The notes: generated by a model from the sequence alone, not told the origin. A stretch of DNA of 37,249 nucleotides from Thermofilaceae archaeon (GCA_027027675.1 JALVKT010000078.1:1-37249); one strand, 5' to 3'; shown: positions 21,074 through 29,276, counted from the stretch's first letter. Numbers and translations are program-made.

Positions 21074-21082
21074 CGTTTATTA
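21074..21082 (+). promoter_or_regulatory. Alba promoter (TATA) and Shine-Dalgarno
   Basis: CGTTTATTAG gives a predicted transcript start near 21105. The short leader contains AAAGGTGG (21109-21115), five to eight bases before ATG 21122. This decides that start over GTG 21113. Confidence 0.55.
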
Positions 21083-21121
21083 GTAGACTAACCTCCTTTT
21101 CTTCGCCCAAAGGTGGATACC

Positions 21122-21403
21122 ATGAGCAGCCAGGAAGGAACAATACTAGTAGGCAACAAGAACGTGATGAACTACGTGCTAGCCACCGTCATACAGTTCA
21201 ACCAGGGCGCCAAGCGCGTAATAATAAAGGCTAGGGGCCGCGCGATCTCCAAGGCCGTCGACACCGCGGAGATAGTGAGGAGCCGCTTCCTCAAAGACGA
21301 GGTAGACGTAAAGGAGATACGGATCGGGAGCGAGCAGATCGGGGAAGGAGACAACAAGAGAATGGTCTCCGTGATAGAGATAGTCCTAGAGAGGAAGGAG
21401 TAA
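21122..21403 (+). CDS. albA: Chromatin protein Alba
   Basis: 93 residues from ATG 21122. The Alba core is complete: VMNYVLATVIQFNQGAKRVI, IKARGRAISKAVDTAEIVRS and VKEIRIGSEQIGEG in the flexible hairpin, then VSVIEIVLERKE. Alba dimers coat DNA and RNA and replace histones in Thermoproteota. At the DNA-binding loop, Sulfolobus Alba has GKK with acetylatable Lys16; here it reads GNK, so the first lysine is missing. A strong ribosome-binding site and a short T-rich tail (GTTTTT near 21408) suggest a single-gene, highly expressed transcript. Confidence 0.97.
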   Translation: MSSQEGTILVGNKNVMNYVLATVIQFNQGAKRVIIKARGRAISKAVDTAEIVRSRFLKDEVDVKEIRIGSEQIGEGDNKRMVSVIEIVLERKE

Positions 21404-21437
21404 GCTGTTTTTCACACCACTTTCTTCTACACAATGT

Positions 21438-21791
21438 TCAGGGGAGAATTTCGCTGGGCTTTTCGCGCAGATTAACTATGGGTATGGCGAGCCACCCGGG
21501 CTTAGTGCCCCTGCTGACCTCTACGCGTTCACCCGCGTCGTCCGCCTTGAAGAGAACATAGTCTCCCTCGAGCTCTTTGTCGAGTGATATATAGTAGAAC
21601 ATGGGTACACCGTAGAGCCGATAATAGTCCCGATAGACTATGAAGAGGCCGTAGATGTGACGCCCATCTTCCTCGTAGTGTACGATGTAGGTCGTGTGTC
21701 CTACGCTTGCGGTGGTACTGGCGAAGCGTGCAAGGTCCTCTATTTTCTCAAGCTCGACTTTTATCACAGGTCTTATGGAGCCCGACTCCAT
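21438..21791 (-). CDS. Conserved hypothetical protein, beta-rich, beside the crenactin operon
   Basis: 117 residues from ATG 21791; AGGGTG seven bases upstream supports this start over GTG 21800. The sequence is mainly beta strands with aromatic residues (TTYIVHYEEDGRHIYGLFIV, YRDYYRLYGVPMFYYISLD) and ends GWLAIPIVNLREKPSEILP. It has no signal peptide, membrane segment or recognised motif. It is cotranscribed with the gene upstream (17-bp gap). Because the crenactin cluster to the right lacks an obvious arcadin-1, this protein is one candidate, but I cannot confirm that from sequence. Confidence 0.75.
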   Translation of the reverse strand: MESGSIRPVIKVELEKIEDLARFASTTASVGHTTYIVHYEEDGRHIYGLFIVYRDYYRLYGVPMFYYISLDKELEGDYVLFKADDAGERVEVSRGTKPGWLAIPIVNLREKPSEILP

Positions 21792-21808
21792 GCCCGGCAC
21801 CCTATCCC

Positions 21809-22195
21809 TTATTCTTCCGCGGGGGAAAAGATTAGAATTACTATATCTCCTGGCCGCAGCTGGGCAACCGCGTCCAACCCTTCTTCGAGCCTCCCAGCCC
21901 TTATGGCGGGGAAGGGCGGGGGATCAGAGTCCTCAAGCGCTACGCCTAGAGCCGAGTGTTGGGGCATGAGTAGTATATCGCCCCTCTTAGGGACGGGGCG
22001 AGTCGCGGACTCCGGCCTGAGGCTCCTCGGTAGCACGAAGTATGTTATGGAGCCGGTCTTCGCAACCGCCACCATGGCGCGTTTCAACGTGAGCAGCAAG
22101 TCTATGTTGAGGGGGATCCATGCGGGGTTGAGCGTGCCGCGTGCTATAGAGCGTCCGCGCCTAAGTATCTCTAGCTTGGCGCTGTTTTCACTCAT
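21809..22195 (-). CDS. Probable cyclophilin-like fold protein
   Basis: 128 residues. The second half (RPVPKRGDILLMPQHSALGV, then PFPAIRAGRLEEGLDAVAQL and RPGDIVILIFS) resembles the small bacterial and archaeal cyclophilin-like proteins (TM1367 type), in which GD(V/I)xxxPxxxALxxxF and a closing beta strand form an incomplete barrel. No peptidyl-prolyl isomerase site is evident. A TATA-like element (22215-22224) predicts transcription beginning at the ATG, divergent from crenactin. The fold call is an inference from motif spacing. Confidence 0.72.
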   Translation of the reverse strand: MSENSAKLEILRRGRSIARGTLNPAWIPLNIDLLLTLKRAMVAVAKTGSITYFVLPRSLRPESATRPVPKRGDILLMPQHSALGVALEDSDPPPFPAIRAGRLEEGLDAVAQLRPGDIVILIFSPAEE

Positions 22196-22316
22196 ACAAT
22201 GATGTATCGCGAGAGATTATGATTTGTATTTCCCATCTCCGCAGTTCCAGGGCGCGTCGAGCCAAATATCAGCATGAGGGATTTTAAGCATATAGCGTAT
22301 CATGAGGTGAAGCGGG

Positions 22317-23591
22317 ATGTCTGTTGACGAGTACAGGAGGAAGTATGCTTACGGGGAAGACTACGGGACCAGCCACTTCAAGTTCGGCCCCGTAGCTGAG
22401 AAGCCCCACGTGATCGAAAACCGGGGCTTATTCCTAGGTGGGGAATCGAAGGTCTTGCTAAAACTCTTTGGAGTGGATAGGGAAGTGATAGTGGGGCCGG
22501 AGATAGTCAGGTATCTGGGGAGCATCGAGGACGTGTCAAGGCACCTTATATACCCGATGAGGGACGGCGTGGTCGCGAAGGACGATGAAAGGGCTTGGCG
22601 AGTCCTATATGAGTTGACCAAGTACGGCTTCTCTCTCACGAAGCCCGACGCGAGCGATTTCCAGGGGTTCTATGTGACGGCCGCGCTCTCCGCCGTGGCG
22701 CCGGACTATATGATAGAGAAGCTGTTCGAGATTCACGCGCGGATAGATGGCGAGATGAACGTGGTGAAGGCGTTCACAGTGATACCTCAGCCGCTTGCGG
22801 TCGCCATAGCGGAGAAGACCATAACATGCGTTGTCGTCGAGTCGGGGCATGGGAACACACAGATAACTCCGATATCCATGTATCCGATAAGGGACGCCGC
22901 GGTTGTCCTCAACAGGGGTGGTGCTGAAGCCGACGCCATGGCAGCGGAGGTGTTAAGGGATCTCGGTCACGAGGATCTCGCCAGAGAGGAGAAGTTTGTG
23001 AGGATGTTCAAGGAGGCTGTAGGGCTTGTGCCCCGTAGCCTAGACGAGGCCATAGAGGCTGCTAAGAGGGAGCCTGAAAGGTTTAGGACAGTGTTCAAGG
23101 TTCCGGGCACCAGGATTGAGGTTGACCTTGGCGAGCGGGCATGGATGCGTTTCCTGATTGGAGAGGTTCCCTTTAACCCCGAGCACGAGATATTTGAGAG
23201 CTACTATAAGAGGGGCATGCCCAGGCCCCGGGACACCGTGGTGGGCGGGGAAAGAGTGAGGGGGACAATGCCTCTCGGCGAGGCTATTAGTCTAAGCGTG
23301 TCTAAGACGAGCATTGAACTGCAGCCTAGTCTTTACAAAAGGGTTATCCTAAGTGGCGGGAATTTTGCATGGAAAGTGCCTCCAGGGCTTGAGGATGTGG
23401 CGGTGGATAGCGCCGAGAAGGTGCGTCTACAGCTCCTAGACTTTGGGATTGAAAGTGAGGTGTCCCTCGTAGAAGACCCCCTATACTCTGTGTGGAAGGG
23501 GACTATAGTTTACAGCCTCGCCGTTCCCGACGAGTTTGAGTGGGACTGGAGCCGCCGTGAAGGGTGGTTTAAGAGGGGTATACACTACTGA
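22317..23591 (+). CDS. Crenactin (archaeal actin)
   Basis: 424 residues, close to the length of Pyrobaculum crenactin and clearly alignable from memory. Phosphate-1 region is YAYGEDYGTSHFKFGPV; the connecting stretch IPQPLAVAIAE leads to phosphate-2 VVESGHGNTQITPIS; the adenosine region is RVILSGGNFAWKVPPGLEDV; the end is YSVWKGTIVYSLAVPDEFEW. Crenactin polymerises into double-helical, actin-like filaments and is linked to rod shape in Thermoproteales. ATG 22317 follows GAGGTGA by six bases. The next gene begins at or shortly after its TGA, so it heads an operon through 26940. Confidence 0.97.
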   Translation: MSVDEYRRKYAYGEDYGTSHFKFGPVAEKPHVIENRGLFLGGESKVLLKLFGVDREVIVGPEIVRYLGSIEDVSRHLIYPMRDGVVAKDDERAWRVLYELTKYGFSLTKPDASDFQGFYVTAALSAVAPDYMIEKLFEIHARIDGEMNVVKAFTVIPQPLAVAIAEKTITCVVVESGHGNTQITPISMYPIRDAAVVLNRGGAEADAMAAEVLRDLGHEDLAREEKFVRMFKEAVGLVPRSLDEAIEAAKREPERFRTVFKVPGTRIEVDLGERAWMRFLIGEVPFNPEHEIFESYYKRGMPRPRDTVVGGERVRGTMPLGEAISLSVSKTSIELQPSLYKRVILSGGNFAWKVPPGLEDVAVDSAEKVRLQLLDFGIESEVSLVEDPLYSVWKGTIVYSLAVPDEFEWDWSRREGWFKRGIHY

Positions 23592-23642
23592 GTGCGCCAC
23601 TATTTTTATTCTCCCGAACAAGGGTTAGACTTTGAGTATATC

Positions 23643-24263
23643 ATGTCCACCAGGGCCCGAGTGTTAGCGCTCCTAAAGGAATTCTTTACGAAGAGGGAGA
23701 TGGAGGTTGAGGAGGGGGGCAGCCTAGATCTATCTGTAAAGGACGGTAACAACCTCGTAGGGGTAAAGGTCTCCCTAGGCCCACTTGTGAGGAGGGACGT
23801 GGAAGAACTTATGGTGAAAGCGCCGGAGCTGGAATATGATAAGCTCTACATAGCGGTGCCTGCGAAGTATGTCTCCATGCTTCCACCCCTAGATATAATC
23901 CGTGAGGCGGGTATAGGAGTGCTTGAGGTTTCCTCGGACACTGTCAGGGTGCTCGTATTCCCCCGTTCCAGGAGGGCCGGGCATAGGGGAGGAGTGCCTC
24001 GTGAAGAAATAGCTGAGCTTAGGGCAGAAGTAGAGCGGCTGAAAGACGAGGTTAGAAGGCTTAAAGGCGTAGTTGCCAGGGTTGAGAGCCTGGAGCGCAG
24101 ACTCGCCGCGTTGGAGAGGCAGAAGAGAAGGGGTATGGCCGCACCAGTTCCAAAAGCCAAGGTCACCGTAGAAGGGGTTACGGAGAAAAGCCCTGAAGGC
24201 GTGCCCAGCTTTGCCGCAGATAACCCGTGGCTTACAATACTTTCAAAGAGGGGGGAGAAGTGA
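23643..24263 (+). CDS. Arcadin-2-like coiled-coil protein
   Basis: 206 residues from ATG 23643; GTG 23592, directly after the crenactin stop, would add 17. An N-terminal alpha/beta domain (about 1-105, RVLALLKEFFTKREMEVEEG ... VRVLVFPRSR) is followed by a coiled coil (about 118-160, EEIAELRAEVERLKDEVRRL), a Pro/Val linker and a short C-terminal amphipathic end FAADNPWLTILSKRG. Position, length and the layout domain-coiled coil-tail helix match arcadin-2, whose C-terminal peptide binds the crenactin hydrophobic groove. The assignment is by architecture, not alignment. Confidence 0.75.
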   Translation: MSTRARVLALLKEFFTKREMEVEEGGSLDLSVKDGNNLVGVKVSLGPLVRRDVEELMVKAPELEYDKLYIAVPAKYVSMLPPLDIIREAGIGVLEVSSDTVRVLVFPRSRRAGHRGGVPREEIAELRAEVERLKDEVRRLKGVVARVESLERRLAALERQKRRGMAAPVPKAKVTVEGVTEKSPEGVPSFAADNPWLTILSKRGEK

Positions 24264-24463
24264 GTGAAGAAGAAGAGAAAAGGGTCATAGGTAGGGGTGT
24301 CGAAAAGACAATCAGAAAATACATTAAGGAAGAAGACGGGGAGTGCGAGGAGCTGGCAATAACTATACTTGAAACATACGCATTCGGAGGTCAACGCGCG
24401 CTCAGGGAGCTCCTCGAGAAAATGCTGGGAGGTGTAAAGAGTGGTAACGCTGAGGAAACTTGA
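24260..24463 (+). CDS. Small acidic helical protein of the arcade operon (arcadin-3 position)
   Basis: 67 residues from GTG 24260, overlapping the previous stop (GTGA) and preceded by GAGGGGGG. It starts VSEEEEKRVIGRGVEKTIRK and contains YIKEEDGECEELAITILETY and RALRELLEKMLGG: all helix, no motif. It overlaps the Rad50-like gene by 23 bases, so it is translationally coupled on both sides. Its place in the order suggests arcadin-3, but sequence alone does not prove it. Confidence 0.72.
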   Translation: MSEEEEKRVIGRGVEKTIRKYIKEEDGECEELAITILETYAFGGQRALRELLEKMLGGVKSGNAEET

Positions 24464-26783
24464 GCTTGAGGGTTTTCGCTACTATAAGGACAGGTTCACG
24501 GTGGAGTTTCCTCCCGGCATCACAGTGATAGCGGGCCCCGTGGGTAGCGGGAAAAGCAGTCTTCTTGAAGCCATAGAGTACGGGCTTTTCGGGACAGACT
24601 TTGGGCTGCGGCGGCGCATGTACTCTAAGGAGGACCTTGTGAACGCGCAGAAAGGGAGGCTTCGCGTTGTCTTAGAAATAGAGGCGGAGGATGGTGTTTA
24701 CTTGGTCGAGAGGAGGTATAGCTTAGACGAGGGGGAGAAGGTTCTTCTGAGAACGCCTGACGGTGAAGAGTTTCGGAGGAGGGGAATTGTAAATGAGATG
24801 ATAAGGGAACTCCTCGGCCTAGACGTTATAGAGTATGAGAGAACGGTCTACTTAAACCAGGTGTACCTTTACCTGCTAGCCTACGGCTCCCCCGGCGTGA
24901 GGAGCCGCGTGATAGACGGGCTGCTCGGAATAGACGCCTTGGAGAGGATTGCGTCGATTATTAGGAGGTATTCCCGGGTAGTGGGGAGGAGACTTGAAGA
25001 AAAAAGGTCGGAGCTAAGGGAGCTTATCGAAGAGCTGGAGAGCGTTGAAGAGGAGGCCCGCCGTCAAAGAGAGGAAAACACAATATTTGAGAGGGAATTA
25101 GAATCGCTTCGTGAAAGGCTCGGCGAATTAGAAGAGGAAGCTGAAGAGTTAGAGAAAAGGATTGCGGAGCTGGCAGGAGTCGAAAAGGAGTTTTTCAGGC
25201 TTAGAGGAGCTCTCGAGTATCTTAGAAGGGAGGTTAGAGGCCCTATACCCCCGGTAGAAGAGCTTATAGGGGAAATTGAAAGATCGAAGAATCTGTTGCG
25301 GACGATTTTTGCCGAGTTGATACTGGAGGAGAAGCTTAAAGAGGTGGAGGAGCTTGAATGCTCCAAGGAAAACCTACGAGGATGTGTTGAAAAGCTGCGT
25401 AGCGCGTTGGAAGAAGCCTGGGAAATATACAATAAAAGAATAGAGTCAATAAAAGCGTTGAACGTAGAGGTTGAACGGAGAAGAATTCTTCTCTCCGAGC
25501 TTGAAAAGAAAATACTAGAGCTGGAGCCCCTGGTAGACGAGTATGAAAAGGCGGAGCATAGGCTTGAAGCAATTATGAGAGAGTATGGGAGCGACGATGA
25601 GCTGAGACGTAAACTGCGGGAACTGGAACTCGAGTCTAAGAAGCTTGAAGCTAGACAAATGGAGAATAGGTGCATATCGTTTCTGCGTCGCCGCCTACGT
25701 AGGGAGGTCGCCAGCAAGGGTAAGGCTCGGTGCCCAGTCTGTGGCGCCGAGGTTGACTGGGAGGTAGAGCCGTTAATAGTTGAGGAGGATTATACGGTAC
25801 AGGCCCTTGAAACAAAGATTGCGGAGATAAGGAAGATCCTTGACGAAATAAAAAGCCTAAAAGTAAAATTAGTTGACTATGAGGAAGCTGTATCACAGTA
25901 TAAGGCCCTCCTTGAAAGGAGGGAGGAAATTCTAGCCGAGATAGACAGGCTTAACGCGGAGATCGCTCAGGCAGAGATAAGGTATAAGGAGATTGGAAGC
26001 CGCCTTGTAGACGTAGAGAGAAGCTTAGCGCTCGTCCGAGAGGCTTTGGAAAAACACTCTAAGGCTGCGGAGATGGCGGAGCTAGAGGCGAAACTTGAAG
26101 CCCTCCAGAAACAGTATAGCATGTTAGAACATTTACGTAAGAAATATAAAAACATAGTGAATGAAAAAGCAGAAATAGAAAAAAGGATAATGTCCCTCGA
26201 GGCGGAAATAGAGTCACTGCATAGCATAGAATCGGAGATAGAGTCTTTGAAGTCAAAGCTGTCTCAAATAGAGAAGGAAGAGAGGGCGCTCGAAGACCTT
26301 CAAAGAAAGCTCGACTGCGCCTTCAAGTTATACAAGAGCGTCCAGTTCAAGATAAGAAGGGATCTTGTAGAAAGAATAAGCGAGTACATGCGCTTAATCC
26401 TTTCCAGGGTGTATCCCTACAGGGACCTCGAAGACGTCAGGCTAAGCGTCGAAGAAAAAGAGGGAAAAAGCGTTTACACGGTCGAGGTTAAAATGAACGG
26501 TGAATGGAGCAACTTTTCGGCGAGGCTCAGTGAAGGGCAAAAAACCGTTGTTATATTGTCGCTACTCCTCTCATTCTATAAAACAGTTAGCCATAACGTC
26601 CACTTCCTCCTACTAGACGAGCCGGTGCCCAACGTCGACATACGCGTCAAAGAGTCGATATTCAGGGGCGTCTCGGAGGTACTCGGCGTAAAGCAGGTAG
26701 TATTTACCACTCAGAGCGTAGACGCGGCTAAAAAGGCGGGGAACATTCACGTGGTAGAGCTTGCGCGGAGAGAGGTGGCCTAG
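24441..26783 (+). CDS. Arcadin-4: Rad50/SMC-like ATPase
   Basis: 780 residues from GTG 24441, preceded by GGAGGTG at six bases. ABC-type head halves lie at both ends: Walker A GPVGSGKS at 32-39, signature LSEGQ at 696-700, Walker B LLLDEP with D726/E727 and a following GVKQVVFTTQS stretch. Between them are two long coiled coils and a zinc hook CPVC at 431-434. This is the Rad50 plan, but no Mre11 nuclease gene is beside it, and it lies in the crenactin operon as arcadin-4 does in Pyrobaculum. It probably organises DNA or membrane-associated filaments with crenactin. Confidence 0.93.
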   Translation: MVTLRKLELEGFRYYKDRFTVEFPPGITVIAGPVGSGKSSLLEAIEYGLFGTDFGLRRRMYSKEDLVNAQKGRLRVVLEIEAEDGVYLVERRYSLDEGEKVLLRTPDGEEFRRRGIVNEMIRELLGLDVIEYERTVYLNQVYLYLLAYGSPGVRSRVIDGLLGIDALERIASIIRRYSRVVGRRLEEKRSELRELIEELESVEEEARRQREENTIFERELESLRERLGELEEEAEELEKRIAELAGVEKEFFRLRGALEYLRREVRGPIPPVEELIGEIERSKNLLRTIFAELILEEKLKEVEELECSKENLRGCVEKLRSALEEAWEIYNKRIESIKALNVEVERRRILLSELEKKILELEPLVDEYEKAEHRLEAIMREYGSDDELRRKLRELELESKKLEARQMENRCISFLRRRLRREVASKGKARCPVCGAEVDWEVEPLIVEEDYTVQALETKIAEIRKILDEIKSLKVKLVDYEEAVSQYKALLERREEILAEIDRLNAEIAQAEIRYKEIGSRLVDVERSLALVREALEKHSKAAEMAELEAKLEALQKQYSMLEHLRKKYKNIVNEKAEIEKRIMSLEAEIESLHSIESEIESLKSKLSQIEKEERALEDLQRKLDCAFKLYKSVQFKIRRDLVERISEYMRLILSRVYPYRDLEDVRLSVEEKEGKSVYTVEVKMNGEWSNFSARLSEGQKTVVILSLLLSFYKTVSHNVHFLLLDEPVPNVDIRVKESIFRGVSEVLGVKQVVFTTQSVDAAKKAGNIHVVELARREVA

Positions 26784-26784
26784 G

Positions 26785-26940
26785 ATGGGAGGGGACTTGG
26801 TAAAAATAAGTTTCAGGCTTCCCCGCAAGCAGTTAGAAGCTATAGAAAAGCTTGTTGAAAGGGGCGAGTACGCGTCGATATCCGAGTTTGTAAGGGAAGC
26901 AGTTGAGCGCTTAATATCGGAATACGGCGATGAAGAGTAA
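26785..26940 (+). CDS. Ribbon-helix-helix (CopG/Arc-type) DNA-binding protein
   Basis: 51 residues, starting one base after the arcadin-4 TAG. VKISFRLPRKQLEAIEKLVE gives the N-terminal beta ribbon and first helix; YASISEFVREAVERLISEYG gives the second and third helices. Alternating K/S/R side chains in the strand fit DNA major-groove contact. It is short and easily overlooked. A regulator encoded at the operon end could control the crenactin genes themselves. No antitoxin partner toxin follows it. Confidence 0.88.
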   Translation: MGGDLVKISFRLPRKQLEAIEKLVERGEYASISEFVREAVERLISEYGDEE

Positions 26941-27002
26941 GCACGCGCATTTACCGTTAGATTAATTTTTGCGAACACACCGCCTATGCTTTAGGTGCAG
27001 CT

Positions 27003-27797
27003 ATGGAGAGAAGACTTGTGGAGGAGCACGCGGCCCCCGCTGCTCGAGAAAGAAGGGGCTACGAACTGGTCAAACTCGGCATAAAAGGTTTAGACGAGAA
27101 AATAAAGGGTGTTCTCAAAAGTAGAAGCTACCTGGTTTCGGGGGAGACGGGCACTGGGAAAACCCTCTTCTCCCTGGGCTTTCTCCTCTACGGTGCGATG
27201 CACGGCGAGCCGGGCATATACGTCCTCGTAGACGAGGAATACGACGACTTTGTCAAGGGTGCATATGACTTCGGCTGGGATCTCGAGTACCTCATAGACA
27301 ACGACTTACTCTCCATAATGACTATCCTCCCAGACTTTATTGACCGCGTGAAGAACAAGCCTGTGGACACCATAGTAATGTCAATCGTGGAAAGCATAGT
27401 TGAGGAGGCCAGACGTATAGGCGCTCAGAGACTAGTCATAGACCCCGTAGCGCCGCTAGTCGTGAACGAGAACGATGTAGCTTGGATGAGGGAGTACATT
27501 AGAAGCCTTGTAATCAACATTGAGAAACGTATCGGCACTACAAACATAATTACCAGCGAGATACCCACGGGAAGCACTAAGCTGAGCAGGTTCGGCGTGG
27601 AGGAGTTCCTCGCCGCAGGAGTATTCATACTTGGACTCGAGAGAATAAAGGACAAGTTCTACAGGACAATCTTCGTTAGAAAGATGAGGTGGAGGCCAGT
27701 TCACCCAGAGATATACGTCTTCAAGATAGTACAGGGCCAAGGAATAGTCGTCGGCGAGCCACTGAGCGAGGTCGCCAAAGCGCGCGGTGTGAAATAG
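27003..27797 (+). CDS. KaiC-like RecA-superfamily ATPase
   Basis: 264 residues, one RecA/KaiC domain. The N-terminus KLGIKGLDEKIKGVLKSRSY is followed by Walker A GETGTGKT at 47-54, a catalytic glutamate pair in LVDEEYDDF, Walker B AQRLVIDPVAPLVV, and IITSEIPTGSTKLSRFGVEE. Single-domain KaiC-like proteins are frequent in archaea and have regulatory or signalling roles; circadian function is not implied. It has its own promoter (A/T-rich element about 26961-26970) and AGGTG five bases before ATG 27003, so it is separate from the crenactin operon despite being only 62 bp away. Confidence 0.88.
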   Translation: MERRLVEEHAAPAARERRGYELVKLGIKGLDEKIKGVLKSRSYLVSGETGTGKTLFSLGFLLYGAMHGEPGIYVLVDEEYDDFVKGAYDFGWDLEYLIDNDLLSIMTILPDFIDRVKNKPVDTIVMSIVESIVEEARRIGAQRLVIDPVAPLVVNENDVAWMREYIRSLVINIEKRIGTTNIITSEIPTGSTKLSRFGVEEFLAAGVFILGLERIKDKFYRTIFVRKMRWRPVHPEIYVFKIVQGQGIVVGEPLSEVAKARGVK

Positions 27798-27880
27798 GGG
27801 TCAGCACTGGTGTCTACTCTCATCTCTTAGCGTCGATATTACCAGCCCTCCTCATCCCCCACTTCAGCCGTTACTCCGCA

Positions 27881-27890
27881 TTTTTATATA
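27881..27890 (+). promoter_or_regulatory. TATA box for the DUF424-NMD3 unit
   Basis: TTTTTATATA predicts a transcript start near 27912, about eleven bases before ATG 27923. Confidence 0.55.
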
Positions 27891-27922
27891 TGTGAGCCGC
27901 AGCGGTGTCATAGGGTACCCTT

Positions 27923-28234
27923 ATGGCGAAAAGGGCGTACGTTAAGGTTCATAGGACAAGCTACGGCTCAATAGTGGCGGTATGCGACGAGGAGCTGCTT
28001 GGCAGGGAAATAGTAGACGGGGACCTGAAGCTTGTCGTGAGCAGAGACTTCTATGGAGGCGCATTGGTGAGCGTCGACGAACTGCCCCGCTACGTAAGGG
28101 AGGCTACGATGGCCAACATTTTAGGCAATAACTCGGTGAAGGCGCTCACAAAGGTTTATCCATCGATAATGGAGGCGGCTATCAGGCTAGGTGGCGTGCT
28201 ACATGTCCAGGTTTTCAATTCTAAAGAGTGGTAA
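27923..28234 (+). CDS. DUF424 family protein
   Basis: 103 residues. The family pattern is clear: the start YVKVHRTSYGSIVAVCDEEL, LGREIVDGDLKLVVSRDFYG, EATMANILGNNSVKAL and IRLGGVLHVQVF at the end. DUF424 proteins are small archaeal proteins of unknown function, often next to translation genes. The end overlaps the NMD3 start by about 30 bases, so the two are likely co-translated. Confidence 0.9.
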   Translation: MAKRAYVKVHRTSYGSIVAVCDEELLGREIVDGDLKLVVSRDFYGGALVSVDELPRYVREATMANILGNNSVKALTKVYPSIMEAAIRLGGVLHVQVFNSKEW

Positions 28235-29276
28235 GGAAATATCATGTCCACAGTGTGGAAGGCCAACGCGGATTCTCATAAACGGGGTATGTCCAGAGTG
28301 CTTTAGAAGGGAGAACCCTCTAGCCACAGTTCCGGAGAAGATAAGCCTAAAAGTGTGCAGGATTTGCGGCGCCGTAGAGGTGCCCAGCGGCAGGTGGGTT
28401 AGGAGGGACTTCGAAGAAGTGGTGAAGACGGTCTTAAAGGGCGAGGTGGAGAAGCGGGGTGAAGTGAAGGCCGTCGATGTAGTCTATGATGGTGGAGACT
28501 ACGCTAAAGTTAGGGTCTACGGACGAGCCCATGACGCATTGCCCCATGATTACTGGGAGGAATACCTGGTTAAAGTGGAGAGGAAGAGCGCCGTATGCCC
28601 TGCATGTGTAAAGCTTATCTCGAAAAAGGAAGAAGCTAGGATTCAGGTAAGGGCGCTTCACAGAGCCCTTACACTCGCCGAGAAAAAGATGATAAAGTCT
28701 ATCGCGGAAAGCTCTCTAACAAGGTCTTGGGAAAAGGGTAGGGCGGCTCAGCCAATAAGGGTTGAAGAGGGAGAGCAGGGAATAGACATAGTCCTTGCCT
28801 CAAGGGAGGCTGCCCGGGAACTCGTCTCGGCGTTGTCGTCTAAAATGTTCTTCGACGTGCTGGAAACGTCGAAAGACGTGGGTATAGATGAGAGTGGTAG
28901 GGGAAAGCGCAGGGTCACCTATAGGCTTCTCCTACCTCCCTTCAGGGAAGGAGACATCGTGGAATACAAGGACAAAGTATACCTTATAAAGAGAATTAGC
29001 AGGGGGAGAATGTCGCTTTTCTCTCTAGGCAACCTAAGCGAGACATCCCTCGGCATGACGAAGAGAGCCTATAGAGACGTTAAAACGCTTGCAGGCCTCA
29101 AGGATCTCGAGGAAGGCATGGTGGTGTCCATAGAGCCGCCCTACGTCATGGTGATGAGCCTAAAAAACTTTGAAAGCTTCGAAGTAAAGCTTTCGGGCGG
29201 CTTTGACTCCCTAACTGAAGGCTCACGTGTAAGAGTGTTTAGACATAGAGGAAAAACTTACATTGTCCCCCTATAG
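28203..29276 (+). CDS. nmd3: NMD3-like ribosome export/maturation protein
   Basis: 357 residues from ATG 28203; a GTG at 28191 would add four. N-terminal zinc ribbons: CPQCGRPTRILINGVCPECF and CRICGAVEVPSG paired with VCPACVKL further on. The middle and C-terminal domains (ALTLAEKKMIKSIAESSL ... FREGDIVEYKDKVYLIKRIS) fit the archaeal NMD3 fold with an OB-like end. Eukaryotic NMD3 is the adaptor for 60S export; in archaea it is thought to help large-subunit maturation, here next to DUF424. Confidence 0.9.
   Translation: MSRFSILKSGKEISCPQCGRPTRILINGVCPECFRRENPLATVPEKISLKVCRICGAVEVPSGRWVRRDFEEVVKTVLKGEVEKRGEVKAVDVVYDGGDYAKVRVYGRAHDALPHDYWEEYLVKVERKSAVCPACVKLISKKEEARIQVRALHRALTLAEKKMIKSIAESSLTRSWEKGRAAQPIRVEEGEQGIDIVLASREAARELVSALSSKMFFDVLETSKDVGIDESGRGKRRVTYRLLLPPFREGDIVEYKDKVYLIKRISRGRMSLFSLGNLSETSLGMTKRAYRDVKTLAGLKDLEEGMVVSIEPPYVMVMSLKNFESFEVKLSGGFDSLTEGSRVRVFRHRGKTYIVPL

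Noticed and set aside
25064..25717. 217-codon Ser-rich frame on the minus strand
   Set aside because: It is an artefact of the Glu/Lys/Leu-rich coiled coil of arcadin-4 read backwards.
24441..26783. True DNA-repair Rad50
   Set aside because: No mre11, herA or nurA gene is adjacent and the gene is inside the crenactin operon, so arcadin-4 is the better name; a separate rad50 should exist elsewhere.
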